A program made the translations under genes and the position numbers. This document shows positions 1 through 8,262 of a DNA stretch of 64,000 nucleotides, one piece after another; position 1 is the first letter of the stretch, and each line of letters starts with the position of its first letter. The stretch spans positions 118,915 to 182,914 of the forward strand of contig CABHOY010000033.1 of NCBI GenBank assembly GCA_902168105.1. The letters are read 5' to 3'. The notes under the pieces are model-generated. The model made no database searches. It was given only the letters and a program-made list of their open reading frames with translations, and was not told the DNA's origin. Origin of the DNA: an uncultured Flavihumibacter sp. Its GTDB lineage: Bacteria; Bacteroidota; Bacteroidia; Chitinophagales; Chitinophagaceae.

Positions 1-324
1 CCAGGCAATGGCGAGGTCTCCATCTATCTTTACTACATCAAATGTAATACGCTCATCGGCAGCGTCTTTGGGTAACTGGCTAATACTGGATGCAAATTTA
101 CTGATCGCTTCCGTACGTACGCTTACTATGCCTTGTTTGTCCTTGACGATTGTCTGTAATACTGCACCGGGGGCAAAACTCTGCATCAAGGCAGTGCTAT
201 CTGACTGCTTCATAGCAGTAAAAAGGCTGTTAACAGCGGCTTTCACTGAGTCTGTAGTGGTCTGGGCATTGGTAGCCCCAATGAACAGCAATAGAAAAAG
301 GGTTAGACAGGTAATAGGTCGCAT
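1..324 (-). CDS. NTF2-like (SnoaL/DUF4440-type) secreted protein, 3' part missing
   Basis: The frame opens with ATG at 324 and stays open to the window edge, so the C-terminus is missing. The protein starts with MRPITCL and a hydrophobic stretch ending in ATNAQ, a typical Sec signal peptide. It continues with DSVKAAVNSLFTAMKQSD and APGAVLQTI, the pattern of the first helix and strand of NTF2-like proteins. These proteins are small cone-shaped barrels, often periplasmic in Bacteroidota, and their substrates are usually unknown. It lies 41 bases after the stop of the upstream gene on the same strand, so the two are probably co-transcribed. The fold is well supported by pattern; no specific function can be given. 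Confidence 0.72.
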   Translation of the reverse strand, partial: MRPITCLTLFLLLFIGATNAQTTTDSVKAAVNSLFTAMKQSDSTALMQSFAPGAVLQTIVKDKQGIVSVRTEAISKFASSISQLPKDAADERITFDVVKIDGDLAIAW

Positions 325-365
325 TTTTTACCTGAATGTACGAATAACCCCGGCTATAAAGAGCA

Positions 366-1616
366 TTATTTCTTTGCCGTTTTCTCTTTTGTCTTTTTCT
401 CAGTTACAGATTTCTCAGTTGAAACTTTCCCTGTTACTGCTTTCTCGTTGGTCTTTTTCTCAGTTACAGATTTCTCAGCTGAAACTTTCCCTGTTACTGC
501 TTTCTCATTTTCCTTTTTCTCAGTTATTGATTTCCCGGTTGAGGCTTTTCCTGTTACTGCTTTCTCTTCTGTCTTTTTCTCAACTGCAGGTTTCTCAGTT
601 GAAACTTTCCCTGTTACGGTTTTTTCTTCAGTCTTTTTCTCGGTGGCCGGTTTTTCAGTTGAGACATTACCTGTTATCGCTTTCTCTTTTACCGGCGCGT
701 ATATAGCTTTGGCCGTTGTTTCTTTTTTCTTTACCGGAGCGTCGTTTGTCGTATTCTTTTTTTCGGTTTTCTGTTTAACAACAAAATAACCATCCCATGT
801 AAAGACTTCACGATCAATGGTTTTCTTTACTACGGTTTCTCCATCTTCTCCAAACTCCTCATCTGTGATCACTTTAATGATCTTGCCTGGCTGTCCGCCG
901 GGTTCTTTTGGAAATAGCAACACCTCATCATGGGCAATCGCACCGGCATCAAAAATGGTGGACTTCTGAGGAAGTATCAAAAGTGTATTACCATTCCATC
1001 CAAAATAATAGTAGTCGCTGGGTATGCCGCAGGCTTCACCGCTAAAGCAAAGGCGAAGTATGGTAGTTAACTTATCAAGTCCCATGTTGCCGAGCAACTT
1101 TCCTTCAGCAGAAATAGCGTATTGTCCGCCGGCTACGACCTGTTCTCTTTTATCTATCAGATGGTGAGTGGAGCTCAGCGCCTTCAGGACCACGAGGTAT
1201 TTAGGATCGTCTTCTTTTGTAGCACCTGGGATCACTTTCTCAATGCCGTATATCAATTGCGCTGAATCTTGTTTGTAAGCTCCCAGAGCAGCGAATCCGA
1301 GCCATAGGTATCCTTCTTTTTGCTTACCGCCGGACTTATAACGTACCTGCCACCACGGAGTGGTCAATCCTCGAAGACTAAGTTCGGTCTCGTTCAGTTT
1401 AGTCGCAATAACAGAAGTACCTGCGGTAAGGGTGTCCACAATCGGTGACTTAGGGGAGGCAGATTGCCAGATATATGCTTTATCTGCAAATATGGTCAGG
1501 GAATCACCGGGTTGTACTCTCCAGAGATTATATTCAACATTACCTTTCAGTTGAGCCATTGCCGGAGTCTTTGCCAATAGCACAAGGGATAATACGGATA
1601 GGAAAAATTGTTTCAT
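366..1616 (-). CDS. Secreted protein with SH3-like N-terminal part and lysine-rich tandem-repeat tail
   Basis: I chose ATG 1616 (MKQFFLSVLSLVLL, signal peptide ending near AMAQ) rather than the in-frame ATG at 1637, because a TATCTTTG promoter element overlaps that position. After the signal peptide, residues of about 20-110 (VQPGDSLTIFADKAYIW, WWQVRYKSG, GYLWLG) resemble a bacterial SH3-like domain of the kind that binds cell wall or peptide ligands. A middle region of about 170 residues is not recognised. The last 100 residues are five copies of a 20-residue Lys/Glu/Thr/Val unit (KAVTGKVSTEKSVTEKKT type), which should be highly charged and unfolded. This tail could interact with peptidoglycan or nucleic acid, but that is inference. 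The gene for the NTF2-like protein follows closely. Confidence 0.75.
   Translation of the reverse strand: MKQFFLSVLSLVLLAKTPAMAQLKGNVEYNLWRVQPGDSLTIFADKAYIWQSASPKSPIVDTLTAGTSVIATKLNETELSLRGLTTPWWQVRYKSGGKQKEGYLWLGFAALGAYKQDSAQLIYGIEKVIPGATKEDDPKYLVVLKALSSTHHLIDKREQVVAGGQYAISAEGKLLGNMGLDKLTTILRLCFSGEACGIPSDYYYFGWNGNTLLILPQKSTIFDAGAIAHDEVLLFPKEPGGQPGKIIKVITDEEFGEDGETVVKKTIDREVFTWDGYFVVKQKTEKKNTTNDAPVKKKETTAKAIYAPVKEKAITGNVSTEKPATEKKTEEKTVTGKVSTEKPAVEKKTEEKAVTGKASTGKSITEKKENEKAVTGKVSAEKSVTEKKTNEKAVTGKVSTEKSVTEKKTKEKTAKK
381..680 (-). repeat. Five tandem 60-bp repeats inside a coding region
   Basis: The 60-base unit encodes 20 residues and occurs five times in a row just before the stop codon of the SH3-like protein. 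Copies differ by point changes that mostly keep Lys, Glu, Thr and Val, which suggests selection on the protein. Arrays of this type commonly change copy number between strains. Confidence 0.85.
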
Positions 1617-1634
1617 AGGTATTTCTTTCGCCCG

Positions 1635-1642
1635 CAAAGATA
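1635..1642 (-). promoter_or_regulatory. Bacteroidota -7 element (TATCTTTG)
   Basis: On the minus strand TATCTTTG matches the TAnnTTTG consensus exactly. It lies about 19 bases upstream of ATG 1616 and overlaps the alternative ATG at 1637. No good TTTG is seen at the -33 position. Confidence 0.5.
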
Positions 1643-1734
1643 TTTAAATGTTTTCTGCCGGACATTAAATATTGCCCGCCGCCTTTTTGTAATTTTTCAG
1701 AGAATGTAGCGACTAATCATATAAAGCGCACACC

Positions 1735-2217
1735 GTGGAAAAAGAATTCCTTCAAGTAGTCAACGAGCATCAGGGCATTATCGGAAAGGTCTGCCGCATG
1801 TACTGTACGGAGCAGGCCGATGCGGAGGACCTTTTCCAGGAGATCGTTCTGCAGCTCTGGCGATCGTGGCCCGGCTTCAACCGGCAGTCAAAGGTCAGCA
1901 CTTGGTTGTACCGCATCTCGCTCAACACAGCGATCACTGGTTTCAGAAGAAGCCGGACCAGGCCTGTTCTCGGTCCGCTGAACATTCATCACGACAACTA
2001 TTCAGCGCCGCCGCCGCAACGGATGGATGTGCAATACGCCCCTGAATTGCAGATGGCCATTAACACGCTGAATAAGTTTGATAAGTCGCTCCTGTTACTC
2101 TACCTGGACGACAAGCCTTACAGCGAAATAGCCGAGATACTAGGGCTAAGTATCTCCAACGTCGGCGTGAAGATCAACAGGATAAAAAAGAAGTTAAAAG
2201 AAATTCTAAACCCCTGA
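1735..2217 (+). CDS. ECF RNA polymerase sigma factor
   Basis: A 160-residue sigma-70 family protein with a GTG start. Region 2 is visible as CTEQADAEDLFQEIVLQLW and WLYRISLNTAITGFRR (residues about 25-72). Region 4 is KPYSEIAEILGLSISNVGVK followed by a basic helix (about 125-155). The length fits a minimal ECF factor with only regions 2 and 4. ECF factors direct RNA polymerase to a small set of promoters and are usually held by a membrane anti-sigma protein. The next gene starts 11 bases downstream and encodes a membrane protein with a charged cytoplasmic N-terminus, a likely partner. No FecR-type domain is present in this pair. Confidence 0.93.
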   Translation: MEKEFLQVVNEHQGIIGKVCRMYCTEQADAEDLFQEIVLQLWRSWPGFNRQSKVSTWLYRISLNTAITGFRRSRTRPVLGPLNIHHDNYSAPPPQRMDVQYAPELQMAINTLNKFDKSLLLLYLDDKPYSEIAEILGLSISNVGVKINRIKKKLKEILNP

Positions 2218-2228
2218 AATTTACCAAT

Positions 2229-2828
2229 ATGGAACTGGACGACCTTAAAAACAAGTGGCAGCAGGAAAATGAGAAGCTGTCCCGCGAACAACATAAAGAC
2301 ATTTCAGCAATTGAACGACTGCTGACCCACAAAATGGCTGACCTGGTATCGGCCATGAAAACCAAATATGAAAAGATCATCACGATGATGCTTGGCAGCA
2401 TGCTGCTGATGATCCTTGTATTCCCTATTTTATCAGATGGGTTTAGCTACCCTGGATCGGCCTATGGTTTTGCGAAATGTATGTTCTTCTATATATTGCT
2501 GATCACGTTTTATTGGCTGAAATTCAGGAACATACTCCACCTCACATTGAGCGACTTCCTGCAGGAGCGAATGACGCAGTTGTTGCGGATCCTTGAGAGA
2601 AGCCGCCGGATAGAGATCATTTTCTGCATTGTATTCTACATGGCATTACTAGGGGTAGGACGTTTCTTTTACGGAAAGGGGCTTGCAGGACTATTCACTT
2701 TGGAGATGTTAGGCTTCTTTTTACTGTCCCTCATCTTTGCGATAGCCATGATATGGCTGATAGGCTACCGGCATACCCGGCAGATCAAAGAACTTAAGCA
2801 GTACCTGGAAGAGTATGAGACTGCCTGA
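2229..2828 (+). CDS. Membrane protein co-transcribed with an ECF sigma factor, candidate anti-sigma factor
   Basis: A 199-residue protein starting MELDDLKNKWQQENEKL, a charged helical cytoplasmic segment of about 55 residues. Four hydrophobic segments follow at roughly residues 56-73, 78-98, 135-150 and 160-182, and a charged C-terminus ends the protein. No catalytic motif is seen. The short gap to the sigma gene and the cytoplasmic helical N-terminus suggest that it binds or controls that sigma factor, as many unannotated Bacteroidota membrane proteins in this position are thought to do. That role is inference. The family is common but has no name I can give. Confidence 0.75.
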   Translation: MELDDLKNKWQQENEKLSREQHKDISAIERLLTHKMADLVSAMKTKYEKIITMMLGSMLLMILVFPILSDGFSYPGSAYGFAKCMFFYILLITFYWLKFRNILHLTLSDFLQERMTQLLRILERSRRIEIIFCIVFYMALLGVGRFFYGKGLAGLFTLEMLGFFLLSLIFAIAMIWLIGYRHTRQIKELKQYLEEYETA

Positions 2829-3175
2829 TCTTCCTGTTATTGTTTTTCGCGGATGGGGCTTACAATGATTCTGGCGTTGACCTTCTGGCTCGCAGTTCGG
2901 ATGGAATCACTGGCTGTACTTCTTTGAAGTTCCTTACTATTGAACTTTTTTATGACGGTTGGGCTTTGGAATATCTATTTTAACCCCTGGCGGGTCGTAT
3001 CAGCATACTTCAAAGAACTAAAGGCCAGTGATTTCCATCCGAATGCTCACCGCGGCCGGTCTCCAAAACAATAACCAGGGACCCTATGCCCGTATTTGTT
3101 ATATGCGATGCCATTGGGGCTATCCTGTTATCCTGGAGCCACAGGAACAGTTACTGCTCTGACAACCTGCTATTA

Positions 3176-3213
3176 TCAATACAATCAGATCAAATCAATA
3201 CAATCAGATCAAT
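3176..3213 (+). repeat. Two tandem 19-bp direct repeats
   Basis: The unit TCAATACAATCAGATCAAA is followed at once by a copy differing only in its last base. It lies in the non-complementary left spacer of the large palindrome. Confidence 0.8.
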
Positions 3214-3600
3214 GCGGGAGCAAAACCCATAGCTCATAACCCATAATCACCGGTTCTCCTTACCCAGTAGAATGGCCTTTCCAATAGCTTTTCAATACCT
3301 CTGAAAGCCTTCATCAGCGCTAAAGGAAGGGAGATTGTATAGGTATTTAGGCCTATTAACCCAGTATTACAGGCCTTTTGGTATAGCTAGCACTATACAA
3401 AAAGGCCTGTAAAGCAGGCCTAAAAGGCCTATAGATAGGAAGACCGGCCCTTTTCGAAGCGCTGATGAAGGTTTCCCGGGGTTAATGAAGAGCAATATGG
3501 GGCAGCCACATGGGTATTTCCCACATTGGAGGTATGGTAGCCTGGTTTCTATGGTTACATAATGGCATGGCGATATGGGATTTAATTGACGGCATCAAAC

Positions 3601-3690
3601 TGCATCAACCGATATGAACCGATATGAACCGATATCAACCGATATAAAATGGTATCAAATGGTATCAAATCGTATCAAATCGTATCAAAT
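3601..3690 (+). repeat. Nine degenerate tandem 10-bp repeats (GATATGAACC to GGTATCAAAT)
   Basis: Successive decamers grade from GATATGAACC and GATATCAACC into GGTATCAAAT and CGTATCAAAT. The second form recurs downstream of the radical SAM/7TM operon at 8263-8373. The array lies in the right spacer of the large palindrome. Confidence 0.8.
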
Positions 3691-3908
3691 GGCGGGATTG
3701 CCTAAGACATTGCATTTGGTTGTCCTGCTATTATTTTGGAGACCGGCCGCGGTGAGCATTCGGGTGGAAATCACTGGCCTTCAGTTATTTGAAGTATGCT
3801 GATACGACCCGCCAGGGGTTAAATAGCTAAACTAAAGCCCATCCGCACGTCAACGCTCAATGTTCAGGAACTTCAAAGAACTGCAGCCAGTGAGTCCACC
3901 CGAACTGC

Positions 3909-4004
3909 GAGCTAGAAGGTCAGCGCCGGAACCACGGTAAGCCCATCAATAAACATTCAGCACACGAGCTAGAAGGTCAGCGCCGGAATCACGGTAAGCC
4001 CATC
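3909..4004 (+). repeat. 39-bp direct repeat at the outer end of the palindrome
   Basis: GAGCTAGAAGGTCAGCGCCG and the 19 bases after it occur at 3909-3947 and again at 3966-4004 with a single difference. The left arm of the palindrome has only one equivalent copy, so the right arm has gained a partial duplication. Confidence 0.8.
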
Positions 4005-4035
4005 GAAAAAACAAACCCAAGAACGTTACTGCCCC

Positions 4036-6312
4036 ATGCCTTTGCCCTTCCTGCAAGTCGCACTTACACACTTTCCGTTATTTATTAATAATTTTGCTCC
4101 TAAATCGACTGACTTGGGTGCATCCGTTTTCCTGATTACACCGCCTTTCACGCAGCTGAATACGCCATATCCGGCAACAGCCTATCTGAAAGGCTTTTTA
4201 AATACGAAAGAAATTACTTCCTTCCAGGCCGACCTCGGTATAGAGGTAACCCTGGCCCTGTTTTGCAAACAAGGCTTACAGGAATTGTTTAACCTGATCA
4301 ACAGCCAGCCAGAAGAACGTTCAGAGAATATCACCCGTATCATCGCGCTACAGGACGATTACATAGAGACGATCAATGAAGTAGTTGCATTCCTGCAAGG
4401 AAAGAACCCGACGCTGGCACATCGTATCTGTAAACGTGACTTCCTGCCGGAAGCCGGTCGTTTCGCCCAGCTGGAAGACCTGGATTGGGCATTTGGTTCC
4501 ATGGGAACGCAGGACAAAGCCAAACACCTGGCTACGATGTACCTGGAAGACCTGTCCGACCTGATCATGGAATGTGTGGATGAGCACTTTGGCTTCAGCA
4601 GATATGCTGAAAAGCTGGCCCGTTCCGCCAATAGCTTTGATGAACTGTACACTGCATTACAGGCGGAATATACCTTCATAGACCGTAAGCTGATTGATAT
4701 ACTGGAAAAGCATATGGCAGCCGTTCAGCCGAAGCTGGTAGCTATCTCTGTGCCTTTTCCGGGGAATTTGTACGCCTCCCTCCGCTGCGGACAATGGATC
4801 AAAGCGAACTATCCGGAAGTGAAGATCGCGATGGGAGGAGGCTTCGCCAATACGGAACTACGCTCTGTGTCAGATACCCGCGTATTTGAGTTTTATGATT
4901 TTATAGCCCTGGACGACGGTGAAGCACCATTGGAGAACCTGGTTGCCCATGTAGAGGGAAATAAGGCCTTAAACGAGCTGAAACGCACCTTTACGGTGAT
5001 TGATGATAAGGTGACCTACCTGAATGATAAAGCCTGTACCGACTACAAACAAAGCCAGTTAGGAACGCCCGATTACAGCGATTTCCTGCTGGACAGTTAT
5101 ATCTCCGCCATCGAAGTGGTCAATCCGATGCACCGCATGTGGAGCGACGGCCGATGGAACAAACTGACCATGGCACACGGGTGCTATTGGGGGAAATGTA
5201 CGTTCTGCGATATCTCGCTGGACTATATCCGTTTGTACGAACCGATTGCGGCGCAGTTGCTGTGCGACAGGATGGAAGAGATCATTGCGCAGACAGGTCA
5301 GAATGGTTTCCACTTCGTGGACGAAGCGGCACCACCGGCATTGATGCGGGCGCTGGCGCTGGAAATACTGAAAAGGAAACTGAATGTCAGCTGGTGGACG
5401 AACGTACGGTTCGAAAAGAGCTTCACCAGAGATCTGTGCCTGCTGCTGAAAGCATCAGGTTGTATAGCCGTTTCCGGTGGATTGGAAGTAGCGTCCGACC
5501 GTCTCCTGCAACTCATCCAAAAAGGGATCACGGTAGCACAGGTGGCACAGGTGAACCGTAACTTTACAGAAGCGGGCATCATGGTGCATGCTTACCTGAT
5601 GTACGGTTTCCCGACCCAAACGGCACAGGAGACGATAGATTCCCTGGAGATGGTAAGACAGATGTTCAAAACCGGGATCTTACAATCTGCTTTCTGGCAT
5701 CAGTTTACGATGACGGCTCATAGTCCCGTAGGACAAAATCCCGAGATGTTCAGCGTCAGGAAGGAAACAGAAATAACAGGCACTTTTGCCAACAATGATA
5801 TCGTACATATTGACGAAACGGGAGCAGAGCATGAGCTCTTCGCTTTTGGATTGAAAAAGTCATTGCTGAACTTTATGCACGGCATCTGCCTGGACGATCC
5901 TTTACAGAAATGGTTCGAGTTCAAGGTGCCCAAAACGAAGATCACGCCCGACTATATAGAAAAAGCGCTGCTGGAAGATCAGTATATCGCTGCAAAGCCA
6001 ACCGCAAAGATCGTGTGGCTGGGTAAAACGCCAGGCGTACAAACGATCACAAAAACTAAAAAAGGAAGCTCCTGGGAGGTAACCTCCCTGACTTTTCAGA
6101 ACAGGAAGGAAAAGGCGAATATCAGTGTGAATAAGGAAGAGGGTATCTGGCTGGCGGATATGCTGGACAAGTTATCGGTCCGTCACCCAAAAACATACAC
6201 TCTGAAGGAAGTGATGGATAGTTACAACGCCGCCGGACTGGAAGATTTTGAGCTCTTCTGGGATAATAAACCGGTAAATTCGCTTTACAAATTCGGATTA
6301 TTGAAATTGTAA
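4036..6312 (+). CDS. B12-binding-type radical SAM protein with CX4CX2C cluster motif
   Basis: A 758-residue protein. The N-terminal part carries FLITPPFTQLNTPYPATAYL, and near residue 240 LVAISVPFPGN and KIAMGGGFAN, the pattern of cobalamin-binding-like Rossmann domains found ahead of some radical SAM cores. The core begins at about residue 375 with HGCYWGKCTFC: Cys383, Cys388 and Cys391. The spacing is CX4CX2C, not the usual CX3CX2C. GGLEVASDRLL and YLMYGFPTQT are the later strands of the TIM-barrel. The last 150 residues resemble no domain I recognise. The family uses a 4Fe-4S cluster and SAM for radical chemistry, often methylation; the substrate is unknown. Its stop TAA abuts the ATG of the next gene, so the two are coupled. 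The start is uncertain: a TAATTTTG promoter-like element lies inside the N-terminal codons, and a shorter form from TTG 4114 is possible. Confidence 0.88.
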   Translation: MPLPFLQVALTHFPLFINNFAPKSTDLGASVFLITPPFTQLNTPYPATAYLKGFLNTKEITSFQADLGIEVTLALFCKQGLQELFNLINSQPEERSENITRIIALQDDYIETINEVVAFLQGKNPTLAHRICKRDFLPEAGRFAQLEDLDWAFGSMGTQDKAKHLATMYLEDLSDLIMECVDEHFGFSRYAEKLARSANSFDELYTALQAEYTFIDRKLIDILEKHMAAVQPKLVAISVPFPGNLYASLRCGQWIKANYPEVKIAMGGGFANTELRSVSDTRVFEFYDFIALDDGEAPLENLVAHVEGNKALNELKRTFTVIDDKVTYLNDKACTDYKQSQLGTPDYSDFLLDSYISAIEVVNPMHRMWSDGRWNKLTMAHGCYWGKCTFCDISLDYIRLYEPIAAQLLCDRMEEIIAQTGQNGFHFVDEAAPPALMRALALEILKRKLNVSWWTNVRFEKSFTRDLCLLLKASGCIAVSGGLEVASDRLLQLIQKGITVAQVAQVNRNFTEAGIMVHAYLMYGFPTQTAQETIDSLEMVRQMFKTGILQSAFWHQFTMTAHSPVGQNPEMFSVRKETEITGTFANNDIVHIDETGAEHELFAFGLKKSLLNFMHGICLDDPLQKWFEFKVPKTKITPDYIEKALLEDQYIAAKPTAKIVWLGKTPGVQTITKTKKGSSWEVTSLTFQNRKEKANISVNKEEGIWLADMLDKLSVRHPKTYTLKEVMDSYNAAGLEDFELFWDNKPVNSLYKFGLLKL
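4089..4096 (+). promoter_or_regulatory. Possible -7 element inside the radical SAM N-terminus
   Basis: TAATTTTG fits TAnnTTTG exactly. If used, transcription would start near 4102, leaving TTG 4114 as the first usable start codon and removing 26 residues that precede the conserved FLITPPF strand. No clear -33 TTTG is seen, so this is weak. Confidence 0.25.
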
Positions 6313-8235
6313 ATGAAGTGTTTTAACAGGGGATTACAGCTCGCTGTCCTGTCCCTGCTGCTGTTGATCGCAGGAATGGGGCTTCCCGTCTATGCGCAAC
6401 AAGCGGTACAGATAGACAGCACGTTACGCGAACACATTTTCACGTATAATGAAATTGAATACCTGGAAGATCTGAAGGGCAAGTTGACCTTCGATCAGAT
6501 CAGGAGTGACAGTATTGGCGCCAGGTTCAGGCCTAGCCCCGCCAGTACGCCACAGAACCAGCACCTGGGAGCGCCCGTCTGGTTCCGGGTAAAGATCAAA
6601 CACGATCGTGCCGCCAATAAATACTACCTGCTGGAATTCTTCGACCAGACCATCGACGATATCGTCGCTTACCTGCCTGATACTGCCGGCGTATACCGGG
6701 AGGAACGGATAGGGGACAGGTATGTCTTCGCACAACGTTGGTTCCACCACAAGAACTTTGAATTAGCACTGGATAATGACAGACAGGATGAAGCCGTTTA
6801 TTATTTCCGCATCAGCTCCGCCCAGACGGCCGACGTGATCATCGTGCTGCGGTCCATCGACCGCTTTGTATCCTATGCGCTGAGTGAATACCTCACCTTT
6901 GGGATCTTTTACGGGATGATCTTCATTTTCAGCTTCTATAACCTGATCATGTTCATTGCCATGCGGCAAAGACAATACCTGTATTATGTGCTCTACAACC
7001 TCAGTGTCGTATTGTACGAGATGTGTACTGACGGTATTGCTTATCAGTGGCTCTGGCCAAATGCGCCCGCCTGGAACCAGTATGCTTTTGCCTGGCCTTT
7101 GCTCAGCATGAGTATTTTCGCCCTGCTGTTTACCCGTAGCCTGTTGGCTGTACATGTAAGGGCGCCCTTCCTGAATAAACTGATCATGGGGGTGATCGTG
7201 GCGCGCTGTGGCTATTTCTTAGCCTGCCTGTTCATCAACCCGTATTGGTTCAATTACAAGTTCATAGAGCTGATCCCCCTGGCAGTGGCTTTCTACACAG
7301 GTATGCATATCTGGTTGAGAGGGTACCGGCCTGCCCGTTTCTTTGTATTGGGGTATAGTTTCCTGTTCGTCGGTTTCATGCTGAAATTCTTCATCATGCT
7401 GGGCTATACCTGGCTGAACTTCGGGATTGTCAGTTACTATAGCCTGAGTTTCTGTTTTATCCTGGAGATGTTCTTCTTATCCTTCGCAGTGGGCGATAAG
7501 GTACGTCTGCTAAAGAAAAAGAGAGATAAAGCTCACCGTCAGATGATCCGCCAGATGACTGAGAACGCCCGCCTGAAAGATAACCAGAACCGTGAACTGG
7601 AAGCCCAGGTACAAGCACGAACCAAACAATTGTCGGAACAGTCGCAGGTTATTGCAGCCCAGAATGATGTACTGACCAAAACGAATACCCTGCTGGAAGC
7701 CCAGGCTGCTGAGATTTCCCGCATGAACGCCCTGCTGGAACAGGACAATCGCCAGCTACAGACCAACGTGGAGAAAGTGACCAGGGCCAGGGCTTTGTCA
7801 ACATCGCTTGATTTCGATGAGTTTAGCAAGAGCTATCCGGATAAGGAAAGTTGCTTGCGATTCCTGTCAGACCTGAAATGGACCACTGCCTTCCAGTGCC
7901 GGAAATGTGGTAACGAACATTATTATCCGGGGCATCAGCCTTTTAGTCGCCGCTGCAGTAAATGCGGCTATGAAGAATCGGCTACGGCATACACCATCTA
8001 CCAGAATATCCGTATCCCGATCAATAAGGCCTTTTATCTCACCTTCCTGATGTACTCGACGAAGGGCAGGATCTCCTCACATAAATTATCTGAAATACTG
8101 GATATCCGGCAGAGCACCTGTTGGTCATATGCCTCCCGCATCGCAAAAATGATGGAGGAGAGGAAGAAAGAACTGAAACAGGCGAACGGGCAGGGATGGA
8201 GTTTACTGGTGCTGGATGAAAGAGAAGAGATGTAA
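6313..8235 (+). CDS. 7TMR-DISM membrane receptor fused to an IS1595-type transposase zinc ribbon
   Basis: A 640-residue protein. A signal peptide (to about residue 28) precedes a periplasmic beta-sandwich of the 7TMR-DISM extracellular 2 type (about 40-180, GAPVWFRVKIKH). Seven membrane segments follow (about 190-395), then a long coiled coil (about 400-500). At the place where a kinase or cyclase would be expected there is a zinc ribbon, Cys529/Cys532 and Cys548/Cys551 (CRKCG and CSKCG), followed by SATAYTIYQNIRIPINKAF and SSHKLSEILDIRQSTCW. This is the N-terminal DNA-binding part of IS1595/ISXO2-like transposases; the DDE catalytic domain is absent apart from a possible remnant, LLVLDE. I infer a membrane-tethered DNA-binding receptor. 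It is coupled to the radical SAM gene with no gap, so the two proteins probably act in one process. Confidence 0.88.
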   Translation: MKCFNRGLQLAVLSLLLLIAGMGLPVYAQQAVQIDSTLREHIFTYNEIEYLEDLKGKLTFDQIRSDSIGARFRPSPASTPQNQHLGAPVWFRVKIKHDRAANKYYLLEFFDQTIDDIVAYLPDTAGVYREERIGDRYVFAQRWFHHKNFELALDNDRQDEAVYYFRISSAQTADVIIVLRSIDRFVSYALSEYLTFGIFYGMIFIFSFYNLIMFIAMRQRQYLYYVLYNLSVVLYEMCTDGIAYQWLWPNAPAWNQYAFAWPLLSMSIFALLFTRSLLAVHVRAPFLNKLIMGVIVARCGYFLACLFINPYWFNYKFIELIPLAVAFYTGMHIWLRGYRPARFFVLGYSFLFVGFMLKFFIMLGYTWLNFGIVSYYSLSFCFILEMFFLSFAVGDKVRLLKKKRDKAHRQMIRQMTENARLKDNQNRELEAQVQARTKQLSEQSQVIAAQNDVLTKTNTLLEAQAAEISRMNALLEQDNRQLQTNVEKVTRARALSTSLDFDEFSKSYPDKESCLRFLSDLKWTTAFQCRKCGNEHYYPGHQPFSRRCSKCGYEESATAYTIYQNIRIPINKAFYLTFLMYSTKGRISSHKLSEILDIRQSTCWSYASRIAKMMEERKKELKQANGQGWSLLVLDEREEM

Positions 8236-8262
8236 ATGAAAGAAAGTGAAGTTTTTTTGAAA

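Larger units (their letters stand above)
2841..4014. repeat. Very large nested imperfect palindrome in a gene-free stretch
   Basis: This stretch contains no convincing gene. The outer arms, about 2841-3072 and 3730-4014, are inverted copies of each other over roughly 215 bases, with shared runs such as GGCGGGTCGTATCAGCATAC. Each arm is itself a foldback: TTCGGATGGAATCACTGGC near 2896 pairs with GCCAGTGATTTCCATCCGAA near 3025. Inner pairs are CCTTCATCAGCGCT (3308-3321) with its exact complement at 3458-3471, and a 46-base hairpin at 3367-3412 around GCTAGC. The inner pairs share a centre at 3389.5 and the outer arms centre near 3401. The flanks of the centre, 3073-3300 and 3480-3729, are not obviously complementary. 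Confidence 0.85.

Noticed and set aside
448..789. Hydrophobic repeat-containing open frame opposite the SH3-like protein
   Set aside because: It is the antisense reading of the Lys/Glu-rich repeats, which always gives Phe/Ser/Val runs.
3601..3690. Possible CRISPR or origin iterons
   Set aside because: Ten-base units without spacers, and no replication gene or DnaA-box cluster nearby.
3614..3802. Open frame of 62 codons across the decamer repeats
   Set aside because: It is read through tandem repeats and a palindrome arm, has no family resemblance and no promoter or ribosome-binding pattern.
6313..8235. Insertion-sequence transposase at the end of the 7TM gene
   Set aside because: There is no DDE domain, no terminal inverted repeats and no frame break; the zinc ribbon is in frame with the receptor.
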